Both the position numbers and the translations under genes were made by a program. DNA of 64,000 nt from Marinomonas posidonica_A (GTDB lineage: Bacteria; Pseudomonadota; Gammaproteobacteria; Pseudomonadales; Marinomonadaceae), in NCBI RefSeq assembly GCF_043643765.1, contig NZ_JBHZSP010000015.1, forward strand, positions 1 to 64,000. The letters run 5' to 3'. Each line of letters starts with the position of its first letter. Position 1 is the stretch's first letter. Of this stretch, positions 44,942 through 53,977 are shown piece after piece. The notes below the pieces were generated by a model, which did no database searches, had not been told where the DNA came from, and saw only the letters and a list, made by a program, of their open reading frames with translations.

Positions 44942-46629
44942 TATTGCCCCGTATAGTTGGTGTAGTCGTTTACTTCAACACTCTGCAAGGAACCGCCCCC
45001 CTCAGAATCACGAACAAAATGCAACTCAACGGGTGCCACCACGCCTGTTATCGCTGTTTGACTTGCTATTACTGTCTTTTTAGCTAAGTTTGATCTCTTT
45101 GAAGGAACAACAGCAGAAACGGGTAATTTTCCAGAATCCAAAAGACGACTTTGAGACGTAATTGCGTCCGTCAAATCTTGCACACTATGACTCGCTACTT
45201 TTGCTGGCAATGGATCTAAACCTGTCGCTTGAAAGACCGAGCCATAAGCACTCTGCATTTGTGCAAAACTCAAGTCACGACTGCGCATAACCAACACACT
45301 TTCCGTCGTCATTCGAACTCTTTCAACCAAAGACTGTGCGTTATTCTTATAAGCGCCAGAGGTTTGTTTAAGAATGGCATTTTGCACTCTTAAGAGTTCT
45401 GACATGCGTTCAAATTGATTTCTAGCCTGCTCATGTTGTTGCCATGCAATGTTCACCTGAGTAAGCACAGCCATACGTAAAGCTTGACGACGCAAATCCG
45501 CTACAGACTGTTTAGCTTCCCCTAAACGCTTGATATCGGAATAAGAGAAAACATTTAATAAGTTCCAACTAACTTGTACGCCTGCATCAGCCCAATCATT
45601 ATTTGCTAAATAACTATTACTACTATAGTGAGTACCCACAAACAATGAAGCTCCAGGCATTAAGCGTGTAAGAGCTGAACGTGTATCTAAAGCAACATTG
45701 CGCGCACGATACGCTTCTTCATTAATTTCTGGACGATTCACCATCGCCATAGCCTCCAGATCCTCTAACGAATACTGCAAGTTCGTTGGCAATACTCTTT
45801 CTTCTGCTAACTGGTAGCGCGTCGCTGGCGGCAAGTTCATCAGAGAAGCTAAAGTCGACTTAGAGGCTAAAAGATCACTTTCTAATGTTTCTAATCGACT
45901 GATCATTTCTAACAAACTTTTCTGATATTTAAGCGCTTCAAGTGGTGCAATCAATCGCTCTTTTTCTGTTTTTTTGGCATTTTCTAACGCTGCATAAGCC
46001 TCTTTAAGCGTTTCTTTCACCACAGGTTGTAATTGTTGAGCCGTCATTGCATCCCAATACGCTCTACGGACTTTTTGTATGATATCGGCAATAACACTGC
46101 GTCTGCGCTCTTCCGCTGCAAGAATGTTGTTTGCTTGGGCTTTCGAACCAAAATAGCCAACACCAAAGTCTAAAATATTCCAAGACACACTCAAGTTAGC
46201 CGTACTAGACGATTTATCTTGGCTAGTAGACGACACTAAAGATTGTGTACCTGTAGCAAGCGATTTGCTAGACGAGGCGGCTTCATTGTTACGAGTTGTC
46301 CAGCCTGCACTGGCAGCAACTTGAGGCAACATATCAAAATTCTTCAGATCTAACACATGCTCTTCAGCAAGTTTTTCCATCAAAGAAAGACGCTCTTGAA
46401 GGTTGTATTTAACCGCACGAGCCATCGCTTCTTCTAAGCTAATCGGTTTCGTAACTGGCTCTTGATTTTTAAACATAGCATCACGATCAGATGCCACTAA
46501 CGCCATTTTTTGATCAAGAGTAATTGGTGTCGGTGTCACAGAACACGCCGCTAACGTGGCAATCAAAGCGCCACCTGTTACCAAACGAGTTACGCTTTTT
46601 CCCTTAAATTTTGTTTGTTTTATGTTCAC
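44941..46629 (-). CDS. TolC-family outer-membrane channel lipoprotein
   Basis: A 562-residue protein with a lipobox (LAAC, Cys 29) and two OEP (TolC) repeats rich in long helices (MARAVKYNLQERLSLMEKLAEE; AQNLVERVRMTTESVLVMRSRDL-like helix). It should form the outer-membrane duct for the LEPR-motif protein encoded just upstream. A C-terminal extension of about 70 residues is low-complexity. Confidence 0.88.
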   Translation of the reverse strand: MNIKQTKFKGKSVTRLVTGGALIATLAACSVTPTPITLDQKMALVASDRDAMFKNQEPVTKPISLEEAMARAVKYNLQERLSLMEKLAEEHVLDLKNFDMLPQVAASAGWTTRNNEAASSSKSLATGTQSLVSSTSQDKSSSTANLSVSWNILDFGVGYFGSKAQANNILAAEERRRSVIADIIQKVRRAYWDAMTAQQLQPVVKETLKEAYAALENAKKTEKERLIAPLEALKYQKSLLEMISRLETLESDLLASKSTLASLMNLPPATRYQLAEERVLPTNLQYSLEDLEAMAMVNRPEINEEAYRARNVALDTRSALTRLMPGASLFVGTHYSSNSYLANNDWADAGVQVSWNLLNVFSYSDIKRLGEAKQSVADLRRQALRMAVLTQVNIAWQQHEQARNQFERMSELLRVQNAILKQTSGAYKNNAQSLVERVRMTTESVLVMRSRDLSFAQMQSAYGSVFQATGLDPLPAKVASHSVQDLTDAITSQSRLLDSGKLPVSAVVPSKRSNLAKKTVIASQTAITGVVAPVELHFVRDSEGGGSLQSVEVNDYTNYTGQ

Positions 46630-46677
46630 ATCAAAACCTTAATAATTGTGTTCTACGTCATCTTTAAGTAGATAAAT

Positions 46678-49600
46678 TTAGTTAGCAGAAAATTCAGTAA
46701 GTAAAATTCGGCTCTTCTCAGATACAGACAATTGGCTTGCTTCTTTTACTTGTTGGGTTAACGAGGGAGCAGAAGAACCCTTGTCGGCAGCGCCTTCGTT
46801 TTCAGATCCATCACTTTGCAAATCGGCCGAATCGTCATGTTGAATATCCAATATCACAGGAACCACGGATTGATTACCGTCTTTGTCGATTACCAATACT
46901 TGTAATTCCAATGCTTCGCCAGATTTCAACGTGTCTTTAGACACACTTAATTCCAGGGTGTCAGGGTCTAGCGTCACCCCTTCTGGTAAAGCCGCCCCAT
47001 TAGCAAGTGAAACTGATACGATTTGCTTTTCTTCTGATGACATCACACTGTCCGCTAAAGAAAACTGAACACTGTCTGAGGATGCAGAAAAAGAGATAGA
47101 CGCTCTGACGAAAGGCTCAACAGGTAAAGTGCTGAAACTAGAAGCATCTCCAAGTACGCTATCTAAAACGTTAAAAGCAGGTGACGGAGCAACTCTGGAC
47201 GGTATATCAAAAGAGCGGGATTCTATCGCGGAGGCAGGTTCACCAACTCCTGAAGTCGTAACATCATTCACAACATCGTTCACGACACTCGGGACGATGT
47301 CCGAACCACCTTGATCCGTCGCCACATCTACCACAGAGGTCGTTTGGTATACAACGAGTGAAATGTCTAGCTGCACCGAGTTATCAAGATCATTCGTAGC
47401 CGTTAACACTAACGTCCATTCACCAGCACTATTCGCTGTACCAGATAGAATCCGAGTTTCAGGGTCAAACGAGAAGCCATCAGGCAATCCAGACAAAGAC
47501 AAAATTAACTCGCCGCCTTCATATGGGTTGGTTACTAGGTTTTCTGGAAGCGTTAAGAGCAACTCATCTCCCAATGGCATATCAGGAATAACAACACCAC
47601 CGGATATGATAGGAGAACCATTAACAAGAGCCTCTATTGAACCATTAAAGACCTCACTAATCGCAGCACCATCATTCATTGTCACTGAGAAATTTAGCAC
47701 CCCATCTTCCGCTAAACTTTCATTTTGAAAAGCAACGCTTCGTAATAAAGCATCCGCTTCAGATTGAGTCAGATCGCCTGTAATAGTAATCGTTAATTCA
47801 CCATTACTCTGCTGAGTAAAGCTTCCGACTACGGCGCCTTGATATGACACACTTTCACCCTCAAGCGTGAAATCGCTGCCTTCGTTCAGGCTATAAAGAT
47901 CTTCTCCGCTCGCATCCATACGAGTTACTGTCAAACTAACGCCGTTGTAGTTATCTTGAGCATCCAATTCCGCATCAGATAGATCGATAGTTGGGAAAAT
48001 AATGGCCGGGCCTTTAGCAATATCATATTTAGGGGCTTCTAAGGTTTCGACTTTATAAATACTAAGGCTGGCATCCTTTACAAATACGCTTCCATCTTCG
48101 AGTACAGAAAGCGCTCCATCATTTTCCAAAGGTGCTTGCTGAACAGTATCTATGAGAATCAGTCCACCATCTTCGCCCACTAAATAACGTACCAATGAAC
48201 CATCAGATGCCAACACATAAAGCTGATCGTTTTCCTCATTAAGAGCAACATCAGTAACATTATCGACGGCAAGCTCTTGCACACTAACAAACGTCAATTG
48301 CTTATTATCAGCGTCATAAGAGAAGGTCTGTAAACCTTCATTACTCATCAGATAAACAGTGCTTCCATCTTCAGTTACGACACTGTGATTTATTGAACTC
48401 ATGGAGACACTACTGCCCAAAGTATCGGTCGAGCCATTACGGATATACGCAGTCCAATCCAGCCCTGAATCAGTTCGTTCTAATACAATTAACGTATTGT
48501 CAGTAAAAGTAGCCGCTACAAACACATAATCATTTGTTACGGTGATGCTGCTAGGCTGATACAAATAAGGTTCGCTCCATGAAGCACTCATTGTTTCAAC
48601 AAAGGTTAACTCTCCGGTAGTACTATCTCGGTTCATTATTCCTAATGCTGAGGAATTAAGAAAATAAAGGTTTTTACCATCTTCTGAAATAACCAGTTCT
48701 TTTACCTCACTAAAAGCGTAACCCGTTTCATCTCCATTAGTGAGAGTTTGAGCAAAACTAAGCTCATTCGTCTCAGTCACACTCAATACAGTCAGAATGC
48801 TGCCTTTACTATTAGCAGAGAGCACATAAAGCGATTGACCATCCGATGAAACGACCACTTCACTCACCGTCGTAGGAAGCCCTTCAAATACTTCAGGAGC
48901 GACATCTTTAAACGCATCATGTGTTGCTTGATAGACCCATTCTCCAGTTTCAGCATCTCGTAAATAAACAGCGATATTACCTGTACTATCAGAGACATAA
49001 AGAGTACTACCATCACTCGTTACGGTAGACGATGTTATGTCACCTAATCCATCTATTTCACTCAGCGAGTCAATGAGGTCAATATCACCTACTGAAAGTA
49101 AAGGGTCCTCCGCAACCGTTGGTGCATCGTTTACCTGCACAACATTTACTTGCATCACCAGTTCACCGGACAAACCGGCTTGATCTGTTAAAGTGGCTGT
49201 TATATCAACCTTAGCGTCAGGGGAATCACTCTCATTAAGGTATTGAACTTGGCTTAATGCATTTTGCACATCCGACGTGGTCGGAATTGATCCATTGTCT
49301 TCTGTAAACGTAATGGTCAACGTACCGTCTTTGTTTAGGAAGCTCCCGATCACTACACCATCTTTAAGTAAATCATTACCTACTACGGAAAGACCATTTT
49401 CTTCTGTAAATTCCAAAACATGATCGAATGAATCACTGTCCACAGAGACCACCAAAGTCGCCCCATGATAGTTACCTAGCCCTCCGTTATAGGAGTCCAT
49501 TTGAGTATCGGAAATCGTCGTACCCGTAAATACAGGAACAGCAGCAGTGTTCTCTGTATAAGAGACAGAATCAACACTACTAGCCACGCTAGGGGCTTCG

Positions 49601-52119
49601 TTCTCTTGTTCTGCAGCAGCCAAGGTAATAACGGCACTTCCCTCACGGAAGGTAGTTGACTTTTCACCTGTGTCGCCAGAAGCAAGTCTTTCATTAATGG
49701 TGAGCGTTACATTTTTCTGACCGCCCACCTCACTACCATTATATTTGTAGGTTATGCTATCTATAGTACTAGCAGCATCTTCTGCCGTGGTACTGGCTGA
49801 AAGATAAATAAGAACCTCTGTCTCACCGCTATCTAAAAGCGTTAAACGATATTGAAAGCCATTAACATTTTTAAAGCCCATTGAATCAAAACTAATTTTT
49901 GCTGAACCGACCTTCAAAACATCGTCACTGGTTGCATTATCGAACGTGAGCACAATTTGGTTGACGGGCTGATCAGCCTCTATGGTATCGATGGAGGTAT
50001 TCTGAAATAGAGGAATATAGTCATCACCTAAGTGATAGGTTGGCGTTAACGGTGTTGTCTCTAGCGTAGCTGGGTTATTTACGCCGACTAAATCAACCGT
50101 GACATTCGTCTTACTTTGATTTCCATCACCGTCATCCACAGTAATAACAAAAACGGGAGAACCATCATTCGCAGCAGGATCATTGCTGGTATTAAAGTAG
50201 GTAATTTGACGAAGCACATCTTGCGCGACTTGCTGAGAAACGGAAGAAGTAAAGGTTACAGTAAGCTCATTATTGACTAATGCAAAGGTTGCAATTTCAC
50301 TGTTATCCAAGAAAATCTTGTCATCTGAAAGGGTCAACCCATTGACCTCTAAAAAACCAAAAGCATCTTCTGGTGAAGCGCCAGATTCCCGAGCGATGGT
50401 GTAGCTAGCACCATTGTAGTTGTCTAACGCATCCAACTCAGAATCACTGACAACACCGGTAGGAAGCAAGACAACTTCAAGGGGCATAGTCACATTAAGG
50501 GTACTTTCATTTCCAGCGCCGTCGTCAAGCGTCACAACAAACTCAACAGAACGACTTCCAACAACAGGATCATTACTGGTGCTGCTATAGGTAATTTGGC
50601 GCAAAACATCGGTCACTACTTGCTGAGAGACAGACGATGTAAAGGTCACCGTCAGCTGATTGTCGACCACCGAAAAGGTCGCAACTTCCTGGTAGTTCAG
50701 TTCAATCGAGCCGGTTCGTGTTAGCTCGAAACCATTTGCGTCGATAAAACCAAAAGAATCTTCTGGCAAAGCACCTGACTGACGGACAAAGGTATAACTG
50801 GCGCCATTATAGTCCTCTAAAGCACCTAACTCAGCATCACTCACTACCCCCTTAGGAAGCACAACAGAAGCATCACCGCCTTCGGTATAACTTACTGAAG
50901 GAATAGAGAGTTTAAAGGTACTGATACTTCTATCTTCCACCAGAATAAAGGTAGAACCATCAGCATTTAATGCAGCGGTCTTAATACCTCTTTCACCAAC
51001 CAATGTGCTTACTTTTTTTAAGGTTGACCCTTCTTGTAAGAAGGTGTCGATACTGTTACCCAACACCAAAACCCCAGTGCCATCTAATGTCGCAAGAATA
51101 TCTCGTGCATCAGCAGACACTTCATAGCTATCTTTTAAGACAAGCGCGCCCTCGTCATCAAAGACCATGGTCAGTAAGCTTGTGCCATTATCTTCATTTA
51201 AAGCAAAAACCGTTTCACCATCGCTAGACACAGCAATGGATTGAATATAATAAGCGTCTGCGATGCCTTCTACGGAACTGATATAAGTCAGTGCACCATC
51301 TTCTTCAATGGAAAATAGCGTTAAAACACTGTCATCCCCATTGCCACCAACAAACATGGTGTTGCCATCTTCGCTGACGAATAAACGTCGCGCACCGGTT
51401 AGACCATCAACACCATCTGTCTCGTTACTGTAACTATGCGCTAAACTTAAAGTACCATCATCTTGAGTCGCCAAAACAAACACACTATCTGCTCCGGCAA
51501 CATACAAATAACCATTGGACGCCGTCACGTCTTCCACAAAAGTGGATATATTATCAATACCAAACTCACTAAAATCAGTATTGCCCAACAAGCTCAATTC
51601 GCCGGTTGTTGCGTCCCGACTAAAGACCACCATGCTATTGTCTGTCTCACCGTATACATATAAGAGGCTTTGATCTTCTGATAGACGTACAATAGAAGCA
51701 CCAGCTAGGCCATCAATCGCGACGGTAGAATCAAATTCAAACGTATCCCAATTAAACTCTCCACTAAGGTTATATTCGGTATCAATAGACGTTAACGAGC
51801 CATCTTCCTCTACGCTATAAACAACCACAGATGAAGAATATTCTTCAATATCCCACGCATCGGTATTACCAGCGTTAACAGAATACGCAAATTTACCATC
51901 TGCACTAAAAATCAAATCATTAGCACTTGCAGAGACATCAGCAACAAGCTCAAATGAAGTTGATTCCGCAGCAACCTCCGGCGCTTCATTTGCCTCAGTA
52001 GAGTTCGACTCCGCACTAGAAACTGCGTCATCAGCACTAGCAACCCCTGCCGCATCAAACATCAAGCGAGGCTCAAGCATCAAGCTCAGCGAAGATGACG
52101 ACTTCCTTTTTAAAAACAT
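46678..52119 (-). CDS. Giant LEPR-motif surface protein with two beta-propellers
   Basis: An acidic, Ser/Asp-rich, 1813-residue protein. The N-terminus has the LEPRLMFDAA motif (residues 15-24) rather than a Sec signal. Order after it: a lactonase-like beta-propeller (about 55-408), two tandem 130-residue repeats (about 425-685), a further repeat-type domain (about 845-1000), a second propeller (about 1005-1360), a fourth repeat copy (about 1370-1500), a He_PIG-like Ig domain (about 1500-1595) and a tail. It has almost no cysteine and no RTX series. Probably an exported adhesin; the propellers could bind glycans or act enzymatically. Export by the downstream operon is inferred. Confidence 0.85.
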   Translation of the reverse strand: MFLKRKSSSSLSLMLEPRLMFDAAGVASADDAVSSAESNSTEANEAPEVAAESTSFELVADVSASANDLIFSADGKFAYSVNAGNTDAWDIEEYSSSVVVYSVEEDGSLTSIDTEYNLSGEFNWDTFEFDSTVAIDGLAGASIVRLSEDQSLLYVYGETDNSMVVFSRDATTGELSLLGNTDFSEFGIDNISTFVEDVTASNGYLYVAGADSVFVLATQDDGTLSLAHSYSNETDGVDGLTGARRLFVSEDGNTMFVGGNGDDSVLTLFSIEEDGALTYISSVEGIADAYYIQSIAVSSDGETVFALNEDNGTSLLTMVFDDEGALVLKDSYEVSADARDILATLDGTGVLVLGNSIDTFLQEGSTLKKVSTLVGERGIKTAALNADGSTFILVEDRSISTFKLSIPSVSYTEGGDASVVLPKGVVSDAELGALEDYNGASYTFVRQSGALPEDSFGFIDANGFELTRTGSIELNYQEVATFSVVDNQLTVTFTSSVSQQVVTDVLRQITYSSTSNDPVVGSRSVEFVVTLDDGAGNESTLNVTMPLEVVLLPTGVVSDSELDALDNYNGASYTIARESGASPEDAFGFLEVNGLTLSDDKIFLDNSEIATFALVNNELTVTFTSSVSQQVAQDVLRQITYFNTSNDPAANDGSPVFVITVDDGDGNQSKTNVTVDLVGVNNPATLETTPLTPTYHLGDDYIPLFQNTSIDTIEADQPVNQIVLTFDNATSDDVLKVGSAKISFDSMGFKNVNGFQYRLTLLDSGETEVLIYLSASTTAEDAASTIDSITYKYNGSEVGGQKNVTLTINERLASGDTGEKSTTFREGSAVITLAAAEQENEAPSVASSVDSVSYTENTAAVPVFTGTTISDTQMDSYNGGLGNYHGATLVVSVDSDSFDHVLEFTEENGLSVVGNDLLKDGVVIGSFLNKDGTLTITFTEDNGSIPTTSDVQNALSQVQYLNESDSPDAKVDITATLTDQAGLSGELVMQVNVVQVNDAPTVAEDPLLSVGDIDLIDSLSEIDGLGDITSSTVTSDGSTLYVSDSTGNIAVYLRDAETGEWVYQATHDAFKDVAPEVFEGLPTTVSEVVVSSDGQSLYVLSANSKGSILTVLSVTETNELSFAQTLTNGDETGYAFSEVKELVISEDGKNLYFLNSSALGIMNRDSTTGELTFVETMSASWSEPYLYQPSSITVTNDYVFVAATFTDNTLIVLERTDSGLDWTAYIRNGSTDTLGSSVSMSSINHSVVTEDGSTVYLMSNEGLQTFSYDADNKQLTFVSVQELAVDNVTDVALNEENDQLYVLASDGSLVRYLVGEDGGLILIDTVQQAPLENDGALSVLEDGSVFVKDASLSIYKVETLEAPKYDIAKGPAIIFPTIDLSDAELDAQDNYNGVSLTVTRMDASGEDLYSLNEGSDFTLEGESVSYQGAVVGSFTQQSNGELTITITGDLTQSEADALLRSVAFQNESLAEDGVLNFSVTMNDGAAISEVFNGSIEALVNGSPIISGGVVIPDMPLGDELLLTLPENLVTNPYEGGELILSLSGLPDGFSFDPETRILSGTANSAGEWTLVLTATNDLDNSVQLDISLVVYQTTSVVDVATDQGGSDIVPSVVNDVVNDVTTSGVGEPASAIESRSFDIPSRVAPSPAFNVLDSVLGDASSFSTLPVEPFVRASISFSASSDSVQFSLADSVMSSEEKQIVSVSLANGAALPEGVTLDPDTLELSVSKDTLKSGEALELQVLVIDKDGNQSVVPVILDIQHDDSADLQSDGSENEGAADKGSSAPSLTQQVKEASQLSVSEKSRILLTEFSAN
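50070..50850 (-). repeat. Tandem 390-base coding repeats in the giant gene
   Basis: Two adjacent 390-base units encode 130-residue domains, each with NYNGASYT, SVSQQV and VLRQITY motifs. The DNA segments near 50229 and 50619 match closely at an offset of exactly 390 bases. Divergent copies occur at about residues 845-1000 and 1370-1500 of the protein. Confidence 0.85.
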
Positions 52120-52158
52120 ATAACACCCCTATTCGACTGAGCCGACTTATGACTCTCT

Positions 52159-53781
52159 TTATTTGATTAAGCGCACGTAATAGTTACTGCGAATCTTGCC
52201 AGCAATATCTTTTAAATATTGTTTAATCTGGCTGCGACCGTCGGAAAAACTAGGCGTCTCTACCGCATACAAAGCACCACCATTTCCAGCACAAATTTGA
52301 AGGCTTGGAATCACATCAGACCCAAATCTGCCATCTAAATAATCTGACGTTGTATTACCAACCACGCCATCAACTACGCCAGAAGGAAAAGCCGCAATCA
52401 TAAAAAATTTAATGTTCTTAGCTTGAAAATCTCGACACAAGTCCTCAAAACGTCGCTTAGCAAACTGATAAAGTCCCTCTGTACCATTACCGCTACTCTC
52501 TCCAATTCTGCGGTTGTAGCCATTCGTATCTCCAGAATAATCATCCGCATCAAACAGCAAAACAATTGCTTTGACACCCTCATCAAAATCTAGTGGCAAC
52601 TCACTGTCCCCCCATCCAGACGTTCCTCGCATATTCGGCGCTAAGGTCGAACCAGCCCACCCCATTGCAATTGCAAGGTTGTTATAACTTGCATCTACTG
52701 GCTGCATTTGGTCAAAACGAGCTTCAAGCTTATCTACGTCATTTGTGAGGGGAAGCAAAGGTGCGATGGGGCAACCTCGCTGTGGCCACATTTCACGAAA
52801 GTCTATGCCACCAGTATCAGGCCAAAGGATAGGATTAGGACCTCTCCAGCGAATTACAGGTGCTGGAGCACCTACCGCACTGCCAGCACTGTAATACACT
52901 CCAAACTGACTCGTCGGTGACTCATCCCAGAAAAAATTTTCTTCTTCGCCCAATCCTCGAAACATACAAAGGCGATCAGTAATAACATCTGGGGACCTTG
53001 GGTCAGCCAGATGTCTTAAACTACCTGACCGAAACAGACTATTTAGCTCAAGAGGATTTAATGCTCCCTCCTTAGACCAGCGAAAAATACGATCAGGATC
53101 CTCTGAGTCAAAGACATTAACGGATGACATAAAAGGAACAAGTGAAAACCATACATTCCCCTCCTCCACATCTAGCTCACCCATGAAATCTATACTTAAT
53201 TCACGTAAAGCAGACAAGTTAGCGGATGACGCTGCCCCCGCAGAATTAGGTATTACTAAAGCCACCTCAGTATCCTGAGTAACCACTTCAGCAGTCGACG
53301 AAATTACCTGCTCCTGCTCTCCCACACCCAATAAGTCTGATTTGGCGTCTAGTGTGACGCTAACGGAATACGTGACACCATCTTCCGACTTACCTCGTGT
53401 GACGTTTATCTGCCCTTGAGCAATCTGTTCAACTAACTCGGAATCCATTCCAAGATTACTTCGTACATAGCCATAGGCGAGTTTTTGAAGCTCAGAAAGC
53501 TTACCTTCATTATTATTTAGTAGTTCGCTATTCCCTACCGCCATTGCGGCAGCATCCGTTGCTCGCTTTATTTGCGCTGAGCTATTGACCATACGGGTTG
53601 TGTCTACCGCATAAGAAATCGCCATCAGCGCCCCAACGAAAGCAAGCACAGCAAAAGGCGCGGCAGCGCCCACTTCATTTTTCATCAAAGAAATAGAGTG
53701 TTTACGGATATGAGATACAGCCTGCCTAAAGATCACAGCACTAGATTGGTATAGAGACACTTTAACTGGCTTCACTTTCAT
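52159..53781 (-). CDS. TadG-like protein with degenerate von Willebrand domain
   Basis: A 540-residue protein with a TadE/G-type N-terminus (KNEVGAAAPFAVLAFVGALM, residues 34-53), one membrane helix, and a large exported domain. The region EVALVIPNSAGAASSANL (about 176-193) aligns with the start of a vWA domain, but the Asp of the MIDAS DxSxS motif is missing. TadG is absent from the tad cluster itself, so this may be its TadG. It starts the LEPR operon; the giant gene follows 39 bases after it. Confidence 0.75.
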   Translation of the reverse strand: MKVKPVKVSLYQSSAVIFRQAVSHIRKHSISLMKNEVGAAAPFAVLAFVGALMAISYAVDTTRMVNSSAQIKRATDAAAMAVGNSELLNNNEGKLSELQKLAYGYVRSNLGMDSELVEQIAQGQINVTRGKSEDGVTYSVSVTLDAKSDLLGVGEQEQVISSTAEVVTQDTEVALVIPNSAGAASSANLSALRELSIDFMGELDVEEGNVWFSLVPFMSSVNVFDSEDPDRIFRWSKEGALNPLELNSLFRSGSLRHLADPRSPDVITDRLCMFRGLGEEENFFWDESPTSQFGVYYSAGSAVGAPAPVIRWRGPNPILWPDTGGIDFREMWPQRGCPIAPLLPLTNDVDKLEARFDQMQPVDASYNNLAIAMGWAGSTLAPNMRGTSGWGDSELPLDFDEGVKAIVLLFDADDYSGDTNGYNRRIGESSGNGTEGLYQFAKRRFEDLCRDFQAKNIKFFMIAAFPSGVVDGVVGNTTSDYLDGRFGSDVIPSLQICAGNGGALYAVETPSFSDGRSQIKQYLKDIAGKIRSNYYVRLIK

Positions 53782-53871
53782 TTTTCGCTTTCATTGACTG
53801 ACAGTAAATAGAATGGAGAGATGCTAATGAAGATGATAACTATTCGCAACAAATTGGCGGGTTGGCTTTAT

Positions 53872-53886
53872 TAATAATCATTAATA
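53872..53886. promoter_or_regulatory. Fur-like box upstream of the LEPR operon
   Basis: TAATAATCATTAATA matches 11 of 14 fixed positions of the 7-1-7 Fur consensus (TGATAAT-N-ATTATCA), 91 bases before the tadG-like start. Weaker than the other two boxes in this window and in an AT-rich stretch. Confidence 0.45.
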
Positions 53887-53898
53887 TTTATCAAGTAT

Positions 53899-53935
53899 AA
53901 AAAAAGCCTCTCTAATCAGGCGATCAAAGAGGCTT
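53899..53935 (-). terminator. Terminator of the first chemoreceptor gene
   Basis: On the minus strand AAGCCTCT pairs with AGAGGCTT across a 16-base loop and is followed by seven T residues. It ends the chemoreceptor transcript before the TadG-like gene. Confidence 0.8.
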
Positions 53936-53977
53936 CATAACAGCAAGATTTTCGCTTAGCTCAAATCTATTTTTTGA

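Noticed and set aside
46678..52119. RTX-type toxin or adhesin exported by a classical type I system
   Set aside because: Only an isolated GGNGDD is present, no nonapeptide series, and no ABC ATPase gene is nearby.
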